DNA from: Paracoccaceae bacterium
GTDB taxonomy: Bacteria; Pseudomonadota; Alphaproteobacteria; Rhodobacterales; Rhodobacteraceae
Length of the DNA stretch: 56,054 bases
Reading direction: 5' to 3'
Assembly: GCA_018223125.1 (NCBI GenBank)
Contig: JAAEZA010000025.1
Location: forward strand, 1-56,054
Below, one piece after another: positions 28,298 to 37,531 of the stretch (position 1 is the stretch's first letter; every line of letters starts with the position of its first letter). The position numbers were made by a program, and so were the translations under genes. The notes beneath the pieces were generated by a model, which saw only the letters and a list, made by a program, of their open reading frames with translations, searched no databases and was not told the DNA's origin.

Positions 28298-29269
28298 ATG
28301 CTGGCTTTCATCATAAAGCGCCTCGCCAATGCCGTTTTTGTCATGCTCTCCGTGACATTTCTGGCTTTTGTAATCTTCCGCTTTGTCGGTGATCCTGTGG
28401 ATCAGATGCTGAACGAGCAAGCCACCCAGGAGCAGCGTGACGACCTGCGCGAAAGGCTCGGGCTGGACAAGCCGTTTCTTGTGCAATTCACCACTTTCGT
28501 CGGACGCGCCGCGACAGGGGATTTCGGAATTTCCTTCCGCAACCAGCGTGATGTGCTGGACATGATCGCGGAACGCTTCCCCGCCACGTTCGAACTGGTG
28601 CTGGTGGCGACATTCATATCGCTGATCGTCGGTGTGCCGATGGGGGTGATTACCGCCATCAAACGGCAAAGCTGGTACGCCGAAACCATGCAGTTCACCT
28701 CTATTATCGGCATTTCCTTACCTAGTTTTGTTGTCGGGATCGGTTTGATCCTTGTGTTTTCGGTCTGGCTTGGCTGGTTCCCTGCCTTCGGGCGCGGTGA
28801 CACGGTGGATCTCGGCTGGTGGACAACGGGGCTGCTGACCCCGTCGGGCCGCATGTCCATTGTCCTGCCGGCGCTGTCCCTGTCGCTGTTCCAGATCACT
28901 CTGGTCATGCGGCTGGTGCGGGCCGAAATGCTGGAGGTGCTGCGATCCGACTTTATCAAATTTGCCCGCGCCCGGGGTATTCCCGCGCGATCCATCCACT
29001 TCCGCCACGCCCTGCGCAACTGTCTGATGCCGGTTGTAACCATGACAGCCATGCAGATCGGCGGGCTGATCGCCTTCGCGCTGGTAACCGAAACCGTCTT
29101 TCAATGGCCGGGTATGGGGCTGCTGTTCATTCAGGCCGTAACCTTTGTGGATGTTCCGATTATGGCCGCTTACCTTTGTATCGTTGCGCTGATCTTTGTG
29201 GTGCTGAATGCCATTGTAGACATGACCTATGCGGTGATTGATCCCCGCCTGAGAGGAGCCGAAAAATGA
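28298..29269 (+). CDS. ABC transporter permease (DppB type)
   Basis: The 323-residue permease has the typical start (MLAFIIKRLANAVFVMLSVT), a long periplasmic loop and the EAA-like cytoplasmic loop with FIKFARARGIPARSIHFRHALRN near residue 230. About six membrane helices are expected. It ends with a 4-bp overlap with the second permease. Confidence 0.93.
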   Translation: MLAFIIKRLANAVFVMLSVTFLAFVIFRFVGDPVDQMLNEQATQEQRDDLRERLGLDKPFLVQFTTFVGRAATGDFGISFRNQRDVLDMIAERFPATFELVLVATFISLIVGVPMGVITAIKRQSWYAETMQFTSIIGISLPSFVVGIGLILVFSVWLGWFPAFGRGDTVDLGWWTTGLLTPSGRMSIVLPALSLSLFQITLVMRLVRAEMLEVLRSDFIKFARARGIPARSIHFRHALRNCLMPVVTMTAMQIGGLIAFALVTETVFQWPGMGLLFIQAVTFVDVPIMAAYLCIVALIFVVLNAIVDMTYAVIDPRLRGAEK

Positions 29270-30207
29270 GCGATCAAACTTCTGTCAAAGCAGTGCCATC
29301 CCGCATGGAGCGTTTTTTCGACAGCGATCTGTGGTGGTCCTTCAAATCCCACAAATCCGCAGTGGGGGCCGCGATTGTCCTGCTGCTGGTGATCATCACG
29401 GCCTTTCTCGCGCCTGTTCTGTCCCCGCAGAACCCCTATGATCTGGCTGCGCTGGAACTGTGGAACGCCGAGCTGCCCCCGATCTGGATGGAGGGCGGTC
29501 AGATGCCCTTCCTTCTGGGAACAGACGTGCAGGGACGCGATATTCTGTCAGGCATACTTTATGGCACGCGGATTTCGATCATCATCGGGATTGCCTCGGT
29601 TGCCGTGTCTTTGGTGGTGGGTATCGGGCTTGGCTTGATGGCCGGCTATTATGGCGGCTGGATTGACAATGTGCTGATGCGGATTGGCGATGTGCTGCTG
29701 TCGATCCCGATTGTTCTGGTTGCGATCCTTGTCAGTTCGGTTGCGCAGCAGTTCCTGCCGCCTGCCTTCCGTGAAGTGGGTGTGGCCGCTGTGCTTGTGC
29801 TGGCAATTGCGATGTATTCTTGGGTGCAATACGCCCGTGTGGTGCGTGCCCAAACGATGGTGGAGCGGCGAAAGGAATATGTCATGGCCTCGCGGCTGGT
29901 GGGAACGCCTGCGCGGCGTCTGATGCTGAAACATATCCTGCCCAACACGCTGACGCCGATCTTTGTGGCGGCAACGCTGAACTTCGGTCTGGCCATCCTG
30001 ATCGAGGCGACCCTGTCCTTTCTGGGTGTGGGGATGCCGCCGAACCAACCCTCGCTTGGTACGCTGATCCGCGTGGGCAACCAGTACCTGTTCTCGGGGT
30101 CTTGGTGGATCGTGCTGTTTCCCTCCATCCAGCTTTGCATCCTTGTGGTGGCCGTGAACATGCTGGGGGACTGGCTGCGCGACGCACTGAACCCGAAGCT
30201 GCGCTAA
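29266..30207 (+). CDS. ABC transporter permease (DppC type)
   Basis: The 313-residue permease has an N-terminal cytoplasmic arm, FLLGTDVQGRDILSGILYGTR near residue 85 and the EAA loop (EYVMASRLVGTPARRLMLKHILPN, about 203-226, quoted in part). This is the second membrane subunit of the importer. An ATGA overlap links it to the first. The amidohydrolase gene follows after 26 bp. Confidence 0.93.
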   Translation: MSDQTSVKAVPSRMERFFDSDLWWSFKSHKSAVGAAIVLLLVIITAFLAPVLSPQNPYDLAALELWNAELPPIWMEGGQMPFLLGTDVQGRDILSGILYGTRISIIIGIASVAVSLVVGIGLGLMAGYYGGWIDNVLMRIGDVLLSIPIVLVAILVSSVAQQFLPPAFREVGVAAVLVLAIAMYSWVQYARVVRAQTMVERRKEYVMASRLVGTPARRLMLKHILPNTLTPIFVAATLNFGLAILIEATLSFLGVGMPPNQPSLGTLIRVGNQYLFSGSWWIVLFPSIQLCILVVAVNMLGDWLRDALNPKLR

Positions 30208-30233
30208 GAAACTGCGTTTTAAGGAAAAAAACT

Positions 30234-31430
30234 ATGAATAACCTGTTGATCAAAAACCTGCGTATCCTTGACGGAGAGCCGACCGACCTGTTGATCGAAA
30301 ACGGGCGGATTGCGAAAATTGCTCCGGATCAGGCCGCAGGCACAACACCTGTTGAAGATGCAGGCGGACATATTGCGATCCCTGCCTTGACCGAGGCGCA
30401 TACCCATCTGGACAAATCCCTGTTGGGGTATCCGTGGTATCACAATGATGTGGGCGGCGGCAATCTGATGGCGATGATCGACAACGAACGCCAGATGAAA
30501 ACCCGCCTTGGCATGGACCCCCATGTGCAATCCATGCGCCATGCCTTGAAAACAGCCGGTTATGGCGCAACCCTGATCCGCAGCCATGTGGACATCGACA
30601 CCACAGGCGGGTTGCGCGCATTGGAAGGCGTTATGGAAACCGCTGAAAAGCTGGCTGATGTGGTGGATATCCAGACTGTCGCCTTCCCGCAATCCGGTCT
30701 GATGATCAGCCCCGGCACGGCAGAACTGTTGGACGAGGCGCTGAAAATGGGTGCGGACCTGATGGGCGGGCTGGACCCTTGTGGTGTCGATCACGATCCG
30801 AAAGGGCACCTTGATACGATATTCGCGCTGGCCGACAAACACGGAAAAGGCATTGATATTCACCTGCACGAACGGGGTGAACTGGGCGCTTTTTCGATGG
30901 AGCAGACCCTTGATCGGGCCGAAGCTTTGGGCATGAAAGGCATGATCAGTATTTCCCATGCTTTCTGTCTCGGGATGCCGGATCAGGCGCGGGTCGAAGG
31001 TCTGCTGGAACGGCTGGCGGCTCTGGATGTTGCGATCATGACCACCGCGCCCGCCAGTAGCCCTGCGCCTCTGGTCAAACAGCTGCAGGCCCACGGCATC
31101 CGCATCGGCTCCGGAAATGACGGTATTCAGGATACCTGGGGGCCCTATGGCAACGGCGACATGCTGGAGCGGGCGAAATTCGTCGGCCTGCGCAATAACC
31201 TGCGGTCTGACAAGGAAATGTATCAGGCGCTGGATATTTGCGCGGGCGGCGGCGCGGTTGCCATGGGCATGGAACGCCGCGCGCTGGAAGAAGGCGCGCC
31301 AGGGGATCTGGTGCTGGTCGAAGGCGTTGCCGTGGCCCATGCCATCGTGTCCCACGCACCGCGCAAGCTGGTGGTGAAGGCGGGCAAAGTTACAGCCCGT
31401 GACGGGGCCACTCTGATCGAGGCCCCGTAA
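30234..31430 (+). CDS. Cytosine deaminase-like amidohydrolase
   Basis: The 398-residue TIM-barrel hydrolase has a metal site with HxH in LTEAHTHLDKSLLG (about residue 58), HLHERG (about 210), ISHAF (about 240) and the catalytic Asp in SGNDGIQDTWGPYGNGD (about 300). This motif set is that of CodA-type deaminases, which act on cyclic amidine or amide groups. AAGGA lies upstream of the chosen ATG at 30234; the long upstream extension overlaps the permease gene and is rejected. It may open or deaminate an imported N-heterocycle. Confidence 0.85.
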   Translation: MNNLLIKNLRILDGEPTDLLIENGRIAKIAPDQAAGTTPVEDAGGHIAIPALTEAHTHLDKSLLGYPWYHNDVGGGNLMAMIDNERQMKTRLGMDPHVQSMRHALKTAGYGATLIRSHVDIDTTGGLRALEGVMETAEKLADVVDIQTVAFPQSGLMISPGTAELLDEALKMGADLMGGLDPCGVDHDPKGHLDTIFALADKHGKGIDIHLHERGELGAFSMEQTLDRAEALGMKGMISISHAFCLGMPDQARVEGLLERLAALDVAIMTTAPASSPAPLVKQLQAHGIRIGSGNDGIQDTWGPYGNGDMLERAKFVGLRNNLRSDKEMYQALDICAGGGAVAMGMERRALEEGAPGDLVLVEGVAVAHAIVSHAPRKLVVKAGKVTARDGATLIEAP

Positions 31431-32902
31431 TGCGCTTTGACGATCTTCCCCTCGGGCAGCGCCCTACAGGCCGCTGGAGCCTGACAGCCGACTGGATCGT
31501 GGTGGACACGGAACAGGGCCGCCGTCTGCTGCGCGGGGGTGAGGTGGTGATTGAAAACGACCGGATCCTCTTTGCCGGAAAACGCTTTGACGCAGAGGTC
31601 AGCGCCCGTTTTGACATGGGCGCGGCGCTGGTTGCCCCCGGTTTTGTAGATCTGGATGCCCTGTCCGATCTCGACACCACCCTGCTGGCCCATGACAACT
31701 GGCCGAGCGAAAGAAAGGGCCGCGTCTGGCCGCAGACCTATGTGGATCGCGGCCCTTACGAGATGTATTCGCCCGAAGAACTGGTGGCACAAAAACGGTT
31801 CGCCTTCGGGCAATTGCTGATGAACGGTATCACCTCTGCTGCGCCGATTGCGTCCCTGTTCTATCGTGAATGGGGCGAGACCGTGGCCGAGTTTTCTGCC
31901 GCCGCTGATGCAGCGCAGGACATGGGCCTGCGGGTCTGGCTTGGTCCGGCGTATCGTGCGGGCGGGATGGTGGTTGATGAGTCCGGCGCCATGCACGCCA
32001 GATTTGACGAAGACCGCGGTTTGACAGGGCTGGAAGATGCGATCGGTTTTGCGCAATCCGTGCAGGGCCGTGATCTTGTGTCCCCGATGCTCGCCCCTGA
32101 TCGTGTGGAAACCTGCACGCAAACCTTGCTGGAACGCACGATGGCAGCGGCAGAGGAACTGGATTGCCCCGTGCGCCTGCATATGGCGCAGGGCCAGATG
32201 GAACTGCAAACCGTGCAGGCGCTGCATGGTAAAACCGCGCCGCAGTGGTTGGCCGGCTTTAATGCACTGTCACCCAGACTGCTCGCCCCCCACGGGACTG
32301 TGGCGGATGATACCGATCTTGAACTCTACCGCGATCACGGTGTTTCGGTGATCCATTGCCCGCTTGTTGCCGCCCGTCACGGCGGGGCGCTGCGCTCCTT
32401 TGCAAAACTGCGGGACATGGGGATCAACCTTGCTATGGGCACCGATACGGCACCGCCCGACATGGTGCTGAATATGGCGGTGGGGATGATGACCTGCCGG
32501 ATGCAGGCCGGCCATACCTCGATCACCTCGGCAGAGATGTTTGACGCGGCAACCCTTAACGGAGCCAAAGCGCTGCGCCGTGATGACATCGGCGTGCTGC
32601 GGGCGGGGGCCAAGGCGGACATCGCCGTGTTCGACATGGCCGATCCCCATATGGCACCGCGAATTGATCCGGTGCAAACCCTGATCCTTGGCGCGACAGG
32701 CCGTGTGACACGGGCAACCATTGTGGATGGCCGCCTGTCCATGCGCAACGGCGACGTGGCCGGTATCGACATGAAGGCCGCCCGTGCCGCAATGCAGGAC
32801 CAGTTCGACGGACTGGTTGAAAAATATCCCGAACGCACCCTCGGGCATCCGCCTGCGGAGCAGATTTTCCCACCCACCTTTCCCCTGATGAATGGAGACT
32901 AG
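31430..32902 (+). CDS. Amidohydrolase (chlorohydrolase-like) with altered metal motif
   Basis: The 490-residue protein belongs to the ATZ/TRZ-like amidohydrolases by overall pattern: VVIENDRILFAGKRF, VAPGFVDLDALSDLDTT, RLHMAQGQ, LAPHGTV, HCPLVAARHG, AMGTDTAPPDMVLNM. The normal HxH metal pair after PGFxD is replaced by DLDALSDLD, so the first two metal ligands are changed or missing; the later His residues and the Asp of GTD remain. It shares one base with the end of the previous gene (TAATG) and overlaps nothing else. The reaction is unknown. Confidence 0.8.
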   Translation: MRFDDLPLGQRPTGRWSLTADWIVVDTEQGRRLLRGGEVVIENDRILFAGKRFDAEVSARFDMGAALVAPGFVDLDALSDLDTTLLAHDNWPSERKGRVWPQTYVDRGPYEMYSPEELVAQKRFAFGQLLMNGITSAAPIASLFYREWGETVAEFSAAADAAQDMGLRVWLGPAYRAGGMVVDESGAMHARFDEDRGLTGLEDAIGFAQSVQGRDLVSPMLAPDRVETCTQTLLERTMAAAEELDCPVRLHMAQGQMELQTVQALHGKTAPQWLAGFNALSPRLLAPHGTVADDTDLELYRDHGVSVIHCPLVAARHGGALRSFAKLRDMGINLAMGTDTAPPDMVLNMAVGMMTCRMQAGHTSITSAEMFDAATLNGAKALRRDDIGVLRAGAKADIAVFDMADPHMAPRIDPVQTLILGATGRVTRATIVDGRLSMRNGDVAGIDMKAARAAMQDQFDGLVEKYPERTLGHPPAEQIFPPTFPLMNGD

Positions 32903-32903
32903 C

Positions 32904-33917
32904 ATGATGGTTCAGCCCATTCCCGTGCCAGAAGATTCGATCAACGCCACCCCTGCACTGGATGTGCAGGGGCTGAGTGTCGAGTTTCCCACCAGACGCG
33001 GGGTCCTGACAGCAATTGACGACGTATCCATGCAGATCGCACCGGGGGAAATCCTCGGGGTGGTGGGCGAAAGCGGTGCGGGTAAATCCATCACCGGACT
33101 GGCCGTGCTCGGCCTGCTGGAACATCCCGGACGGATTGCGCAGGGTGCGATCCATGTCGGCGGCCGCCGCGTCGATACCCTGAGCGAGGCCGAACTGACC
33201 AAGGTTCGGGGCCGCGAGATGGGCGCGATCTTTCAGGATCCACTGACCGCGCTGAACCCGCTGTTCACAGTGGGCAAGCAACTGGTGGAAACCATCCGCC
33301 TGCACACGCCCCTGTCAAAGGCACAAGCCGAGCAACGCGCGCTCGAACTGCTGCGCAGTGTTGGTATTCCGGCCCCCGAAGAACGTCTGCGCCAGTATCC
33401 CCACCAGTTTTCCGGCGGGATGCGGCAGCGGGTTGTGATTGCGCTGGCACTGGCGGCGGGGCCGCGCCTGATTATCGCTGATGAACCGACCACGGCGCTG
33501 GATGTGTCCATTCAGGCACAGATCACCGCGCTGCTGCGCAAGCTGTGTGATGAAACCGGCGTCGGGATCATGCTTGTGACCCACGATATGGGGGTGATTG
33601 CGGAAACTGCGGATCGGGTCTGTGTAATGTATTCGGGCCGTGTGGTTGAAAGCGGTCCGGTGGGGGATGTGATCCACAACCCGCAGCACCCCTACACCAA
33701 GGGTCTGATGTCCGCGATCCCGAGCCTGCATGACCGTGTAGAGGTTCTCTCGCAGATTGACGGGTCCATGCCCCGACTGAATGCACGGCCCCCGGGCTGT
33801 GCCTTCCATCCCCGCTGCCCTTATGCGGGTCCGAAATGCAGTGCGCAGAAACCGTCGCTGCAACAGGTTGACACAACCAGCGCAGCCTGCTGGTTGCAAC
33901 AAGGAGGAACAGAATGA
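32904..33917 (+). CDS. ABC transporter ATP-binding protein (DppD type)
   Basis: The 337-residue ATPase has Walker A GESGAGKSI (about residue 51), signature FSGGMRQRVVIALAL and Walker B LIIADEPTTALDV. The oligopeptide-family C-terminal cysteine-rich motif (CAFHPRCPYAGPKC) typically binds an iron-sulphur cluster in DppD/OppD. The start at 32904 has GGAGA upstream inside the previous gene's last codons; ATG 32892 in frame is an alternative. It overlaps the DppF gene by 4 bp. Confidence 0.93.
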   Translation: MMVQPIPVPEDSINATPALDVQGLSVEFPTRRGVLTAIDDVSMQIAPGEILGVVGESGAGKSITGLAVLGLLEHPGRIAQGAIHVGGRRVDTLSEAELTKVRGREMGAIFQDPLTALNPLFTVGKQLVETIRLHTPLSKAQAEQRALELLRSVGIPAPEERLRQYPHQFSGGMRQRVVIALALAAGPRLIIADEPTTALDVSIQAQITALLRKLCDETGVGIMLVTHDMGVIAETADRVCVMYSGRVVESGPVGDVIHNPQHPYTKGLMSAIPSLHDRVEVLSQIDGSMPRLNARPPGCAFHPRCPYAGPKCSAQKPSLQQVDTTSAACWLQQGGTE

Positions 33918-34924
33918 GCGAAGTTCTAGAGGATACCGCACCTGCTTTAACGGTAAATCATGTCAGCAAGGTGTTTGATGTATCGGCCCCGTGGCTGAAC
34001 CGTGTGCTTGAACGTCGCCCGAAACTCTATGTGGAAGCGGTTTCGGATATATCGTTCACCGTGGAAAAAGGCACCTGTTTCAGCATCGTCGGGGAATCGG
34101 GATGCGGAAAATCCACCGTGGCGCGGCTGGTGACAGGGCTTTACGCCACCACCAACGGGGACATCCGGTTCGGGACAGGGGCCAAGGGCCGTCCGATCAA
34201 GGTTCAGATGATCTTTCAGGATCCCCATTCCAGCCTGAACCCGCGCTGGCGTGTCGGGGACATCATCGCGGAACCGATCCGCGAAATGAAACTGCGCGAC
34301 ACGGAAAAGGAAACACTGGAGCGGGTGCGCGAACTGCTCGAAACCGTGGGGCTTGGCGCGGATGACGCACTGAAATACCCGCACGAGTTTTCCGGCGGCC
34401 AGCGTCAGCGGATTTCCATCGCCCGTGCGCTGGCTTCCGAACCGGAACTGCTGGTCTGTGACGAACCGACTTCGGCGCTGGATGTTTCGGTGCAGGCGCA
34501 AATCCTGAACCTGATGCGCCGCTTGCAGGACGAACTGGGCCTGACCTATCTGTTCATCAGCCACGACCTGAGCGTGGTACGCCATATGTCCAACCACATC
34601 GCAGTGATGTATCTGGGCCGGATTGTTGAGCAGGCCCCCGTAGAAGAGTTGTTTACCAATCCAAAGCATCCCTATTCCAAACTGCTGCTGGCGACGATCC
34701 CGGACATCGAAAACCCCAAACGCCGTGTCGAAGCGCAGGCCGGAGAGCCGCCAAGCCCGCTCAACCCGCCAAGCGGCTGCGCCTTTCATCCCCGCTGTCC
34801 TATGGCTTTGCCCAAATGCAGCCAGAGCGCGCCTGAACTTTGTTCCACGTCCCGGCATGGCAAGGCAGCGTGTTTTGTAACGCAGGATATGGCAGTGGTG
34901 GAACCCGTTAAAGCCGCGGGCTGA
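33914..34924 (+). CDS. ABC transporter ATP-binding protein (DppF type)
   Basis: The 336-residue ATPase has Walker A GESGCGKST (about residue 65), signature FSGGQRQRISIARAL, Walker B LLVCDEPTSALDV and the C-terminal CAFHPRCPMALPKC motif. It pairs with the DppD-type subunit. It is the last gene of the transporter-amidohydrolase operon. AAGGAGG precedes the ATG. Confidence 0.93.
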   Translation: MSEVLEDTAPALTVNHVSKVFDVSAPWLNRVLERRPKLYVEAVSDISFTVEKGTCFSIVGESGCGKSTVARLVTGLYATTNGDIRFGTGAKGRPIKVQMIFQDPHSSLNPRWRVGDIIAEPIREMKLRDTEKETLERVRELLETVGLGADDALKYPHEFSGGQRQRISIARALASEPELLVCDEPTSALDVSVQAQILNLMRRLQDELGLTYLFISHDLSVVRHMSNHIAVMYLGRIVEQAPVEELFTNPKHPYSKLLLATIPDIENPKRRVEAQAGEPPSPLNPPSGCAFHPRCPMALPKCSQSAPELCSTSRHGKAACFVTQDMAVVEPVKAAG

Positions 34925-35036
34925 GCGACCGGAAGCCAGGGACAGGAGAACAGTTCTTTTGTTGCAGGGGAGAAGTAGTGTAGTTAACGTCAGGCCATTT
35001 CCGGTCTGATGTTTATTGCAAGGTTTTCGCAACGTC

Positions 35037-36104
35037 ATGTGCCCTGCCTCTGATACCCCGCCTGTTAAAGCGCCCGTGGACGTTGTTCCTGCGGGGGCGT
35101 TCAGTTTTCCCGTTGCGCAGGTCAGGGAAACCCGCCGTTTCGGGTTTCTTCTGTTGCCGGAATTCACACTGCTGGCCTTCAGTTCCGCGCTCGATCCGCT
35201 GCGCATCGCGAACCAGCTGGCGCAAAAGCCGCTCTATGGTTGGGTCGTGCTGTCGGAAACGGGTGATGCGGTGTGCTCTTCCTCCGGCGTGGATGTGGGC
35301 GCCCACGCGGATCTCGACGGATTGACGCCGGATATGCACCTTTGGGTGTGTTCGGGGAACAGGGGTACGGAAGTTGCGTCCGACGCCGTGTTGCAGGCGC
35401 TGCGCAAACATGCGCGGTTTGGTGGCAACATGGGCGGCATTTGCACAGGTGCGGCAACACTGGCGCGTGCCGGTCTTTTGCAGGACCGCCGATTTACGCT
35501 GCATTGGGAAAACCAACCCGGTTTTGTGGAAACTTTTCCTGAACTGCACCCCACCAGCCGCCGCTTTGAAGCAGACCGCGGAATCTACACTTGCGGCGGT
35601 GGTGCCGCTGCCACTGAAATGATGCTGTCCATCATTCTGGAAGACTACGGCGAGGCATTTGCAACTGCTGTTTCGGATATGTGCCTGAGTGGCGGTGATC
35701 TGTCACCGGCGCGGGAACAACGCAGTTCCATTGCCAAGGCGATCAATTCCCGCGATCCCAAGGTGCTGGCGGTCCTGCGGGCGATGCATGACAATATCGA
35801 GGAACCGCTGACGCTGGAGGAACTTGCGGAAAAGGGCGAATTCTCGCGTCGTCAGATGGAGCGTCAGTTCAAAAAGCTGTTTGATGAAACGCCCGCTACT
35901 GTCTATCGCAACATGCGGCTGGATCGCGCCCGCACCTTGCTGACCGAAACCAATCTCAACGTCACGGAAATCGCCATGGCGGCGGGGTTCAGTTCCAACG
36001 GTTTGTTCACGCGGCATTACAAGGCCCGTTTCAATGAAACCCCATACGGGCGGCGCGGAAAAATGCGGGATGCAAAGTCAGAGAATGGTACAGATCCGGC
36101 TTAA
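35037..36104 (+). CDS. GlxA family transcriptional regulator (DJ-1/PfpI plus AraC)
   Basis: The 355-residue regulator has an N-terminal amidase-like DJ-1/PfpI domain (about residues 25-190, FGFLLLPEFTLLAFSSALDP and GGICTGAATLARAGLL with the nucleophile-elbow Cys) and a C-terminal AraC DNA-binding domain with two helix-turn-helix units (about 240-340, LTLEELAEKGEFSRRQMERQ and EIAMAAGFSSNGLFTRHY). Family members control carnitine, glycine-betaine, arginine or amide use. The start at 35037 is tentative because no strong ribosome-binding site is seen. It may regulate the operon that ends 112 bp upstream. Confidence 0.87.
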   Translation: MCPASDTPPVKAPVDVVPAGAFSFPVAQVRETRRFGFLLLPEFTLLAFSSALDPLRIANQLAQKPLYGWVVLSETGDAVCSSSGVDVGAHADLDGLTPDMHLWVCSGNRGTEVASDAVLQALRKHARFGGNMGGICTGAATLARAGLLQDRRFTLHWENQPGFVETFPELHPTSRRFEADRGIYTCGGGAAATEMMLSIILEDYGEAFATAVSDMCLSGGDLSPAREQRSSIAKAINSRDPKVLAVLRAMHDNIEEPLTLEELAEKGEFSRRQMERQFKKLFDETPATVYRNMRLDRARTLLTETNLNVTEIAMAAGFSSNGLFTRHYKARFNETPYGRRGKMRDAKSENGTDPA

Positions 36105-37531
36105 AGGATCGGGCCGATAGTGGCGATGATGTTGTTCCAGATCCGCCGGTAATAAGGCCAGTTTGATACGTGGATCAGCGTTACCGGATCGGAACCGGAA
36201 ATATAAACCTGTTGACGCTCATAAATTTCACCTGCCAGAGTTTCGTCCTGAAACAGGATATTGTTTTCAAAATTCAAATCGAAACTGCGGATATCAAGGT
36301 TGGAGGAACCGACCAGCCCCAACCGGCCATCCATTGTCAGGGTTTTGGCGTGCAGTAACCCGCCCTTGTATTCGTAAATCTCGCAGCCCGCTTCCAGCAG
36401 TTTCAGATAGTAGCTTTTACTGGCAGCCGCGACGATCTTGCTGTCATTGCGTTTGGGAAAGACCAGTGTCACGCGCACGCCGCGCAAGGCCGCCGTGCAC
36501 AATGCATCAAGCACGGTTCCGTCCGGCACGAAATAGGGTGTCGACAAAACGATCTGTTGCTGTGCACAGGCAATCGCGGTTGAAAACAGTTGCGGGGTGG
36601 CGCCGCGCCGCTCTACCGGACCAAAGCCAAGTGCCTGTGCCGGAAAACCATCCTTGAACGGTACAACCGGCTCCGCCAGATCCTCCAGCGTTTCGCCTGT
36701 GGCCTGCGCCCAGTCACTTACGAATAACAGCTGGTTCTGTGCCACGATCGGGCCTTCAAACCGTACCATTATATCGACCCACGGGGCGTATCTGGCTTTA
36801 ACCAGAAATTCCGGATCAGCGTAATTCCGACTGCCGCAGTAGGTGATTTCGCCGTCAATAACCGTAATCTTGCGGTGGTTGCGAAGATCAAGGCGGCTGG
36901 TCAGGATTGTGTGCAAGGGCCGGTCCAGCGGAAGGGCAACTGCCAGTTTCACGCCAGCATCCTTCATCCGCTGCCAGAGCGCCGATTTGATCAGCCGCCG
37001 CGAGCCAAGCCCGTCCGCCACAGCGCGGCAGGTGACACCCCGTTTGGTGGCACGGATCAGTGCCTCGGCCAGATCGGTGCCGGTGTGATCTTCCAGCCAG
37101 ATATAGCAGAGCATATGCACGTGATGTTTCGCAGCATCAATGTCCGCCACCATGCGTTCCAGCGTTTCCGCTCCGTCCGCCATCAGGGCGGCGCGGTTGC
37201 CGTTTACCGGATAAAAACCGTTTATCGACGCACCGTAGCGGAAAACCGATCGGTACTGCCGCGAAATGTCGGTGCTGATGTCTTCTTCCCTGCCTTTCAG
37301 ATCACCGGCATGATCATTGATATTGCGTGACACCAGCCGTCGCGCCTGTTTCGCCTTCTTGCCAAGGTCGATCTCCCCGAACAGAAAGTAAACTGCACTG
37401 CCCCCGAAGGGGACCACATTCAGCACCACAAACCACGCCAGTCGGGCAGGGGGAGACAGGTCGTCCCGCAGAAGAATGCGAAGCGTAAAGGTTAATACGA
37501 TAACGCCGTGAAGACCAAGGAGGATGTTCAT
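36101..37531 (-). CDS. cls: Cardiolipin synthase (phospholipase D family)
   Basis: The 476-residue membrane enzyme has two N-terminal hydrophobic segments (residues 1-20 and 33-52) and two HKD sites: NHRKITVIDGEITYCGSRN (about 212-230) and LLHAKTLTMDGRLGLVGSSN (about 392-411). It makes cardiolipin from phosphatidylglycerol or a related donor. The start at 37531 overlaps the upstream gene's stop (ATGA); an in-frame ATG six bases earlier is possible. Its stop overlaps that of the convergent GlxA gene in TTAA. Confidence 0.9.
   Translation of the reverse strand: MNILLGLHGVIVLTFTLRILLRDDLSPPARLAWFVVLNVVPFGGSAVYFLFGEIDLGKKAKQARRLVSRNINDHAGDLKGREEDISTDISRQYRSVFRYGASINGFYPVNGNRAALMADGAETLERMVADIDAAKHHVHMLCYIWLEDHTGTDLAEALIRATKRGVTCRAVADGLGSRRLIKSALWQRMKDAGVKLAVALPLDRPLHTILTSRLDLRNHRKITVIDGEITYCGSRNYADPEFLVKARYAPWVDIMVRFEGPIVAQNQLLFVSDWAQATGETLEDLAEPVVPFKDGFPAQALGFGPVERRGATPQLFSTAIACAQQQIVLSTPYFVPDGTVLDALCTAALRGVRVTLVFPKRNDSKIVAAASKSYYLKLLEAGCEIYEYKGGLLHAKTLTMDGRLGLVGSSNLDIRSFDLNFENNILFQDETLAGEIYERQQVYISGSDPVTLIHVSNWPYYRRIWNNIIATIGPIL

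Noticed and set aside
29820-30233. N-terminal extension of the cytosine-deaminase-like protein
   Set aside because: It overlaps the DppC-type permease in another frame and is unlike amidohydrolases; AAGGA precedes the ATG at 30234.
34927-35006. Inverted repeat GACCGGAA (34927-34934) and TTCCGGTC (34999-35006) around the gap before the GlxA-type gene
   Set aside because: The arms are short and 64 bp apart, so chance is likely; there is no T-rich tail or clear relation to a promoter.
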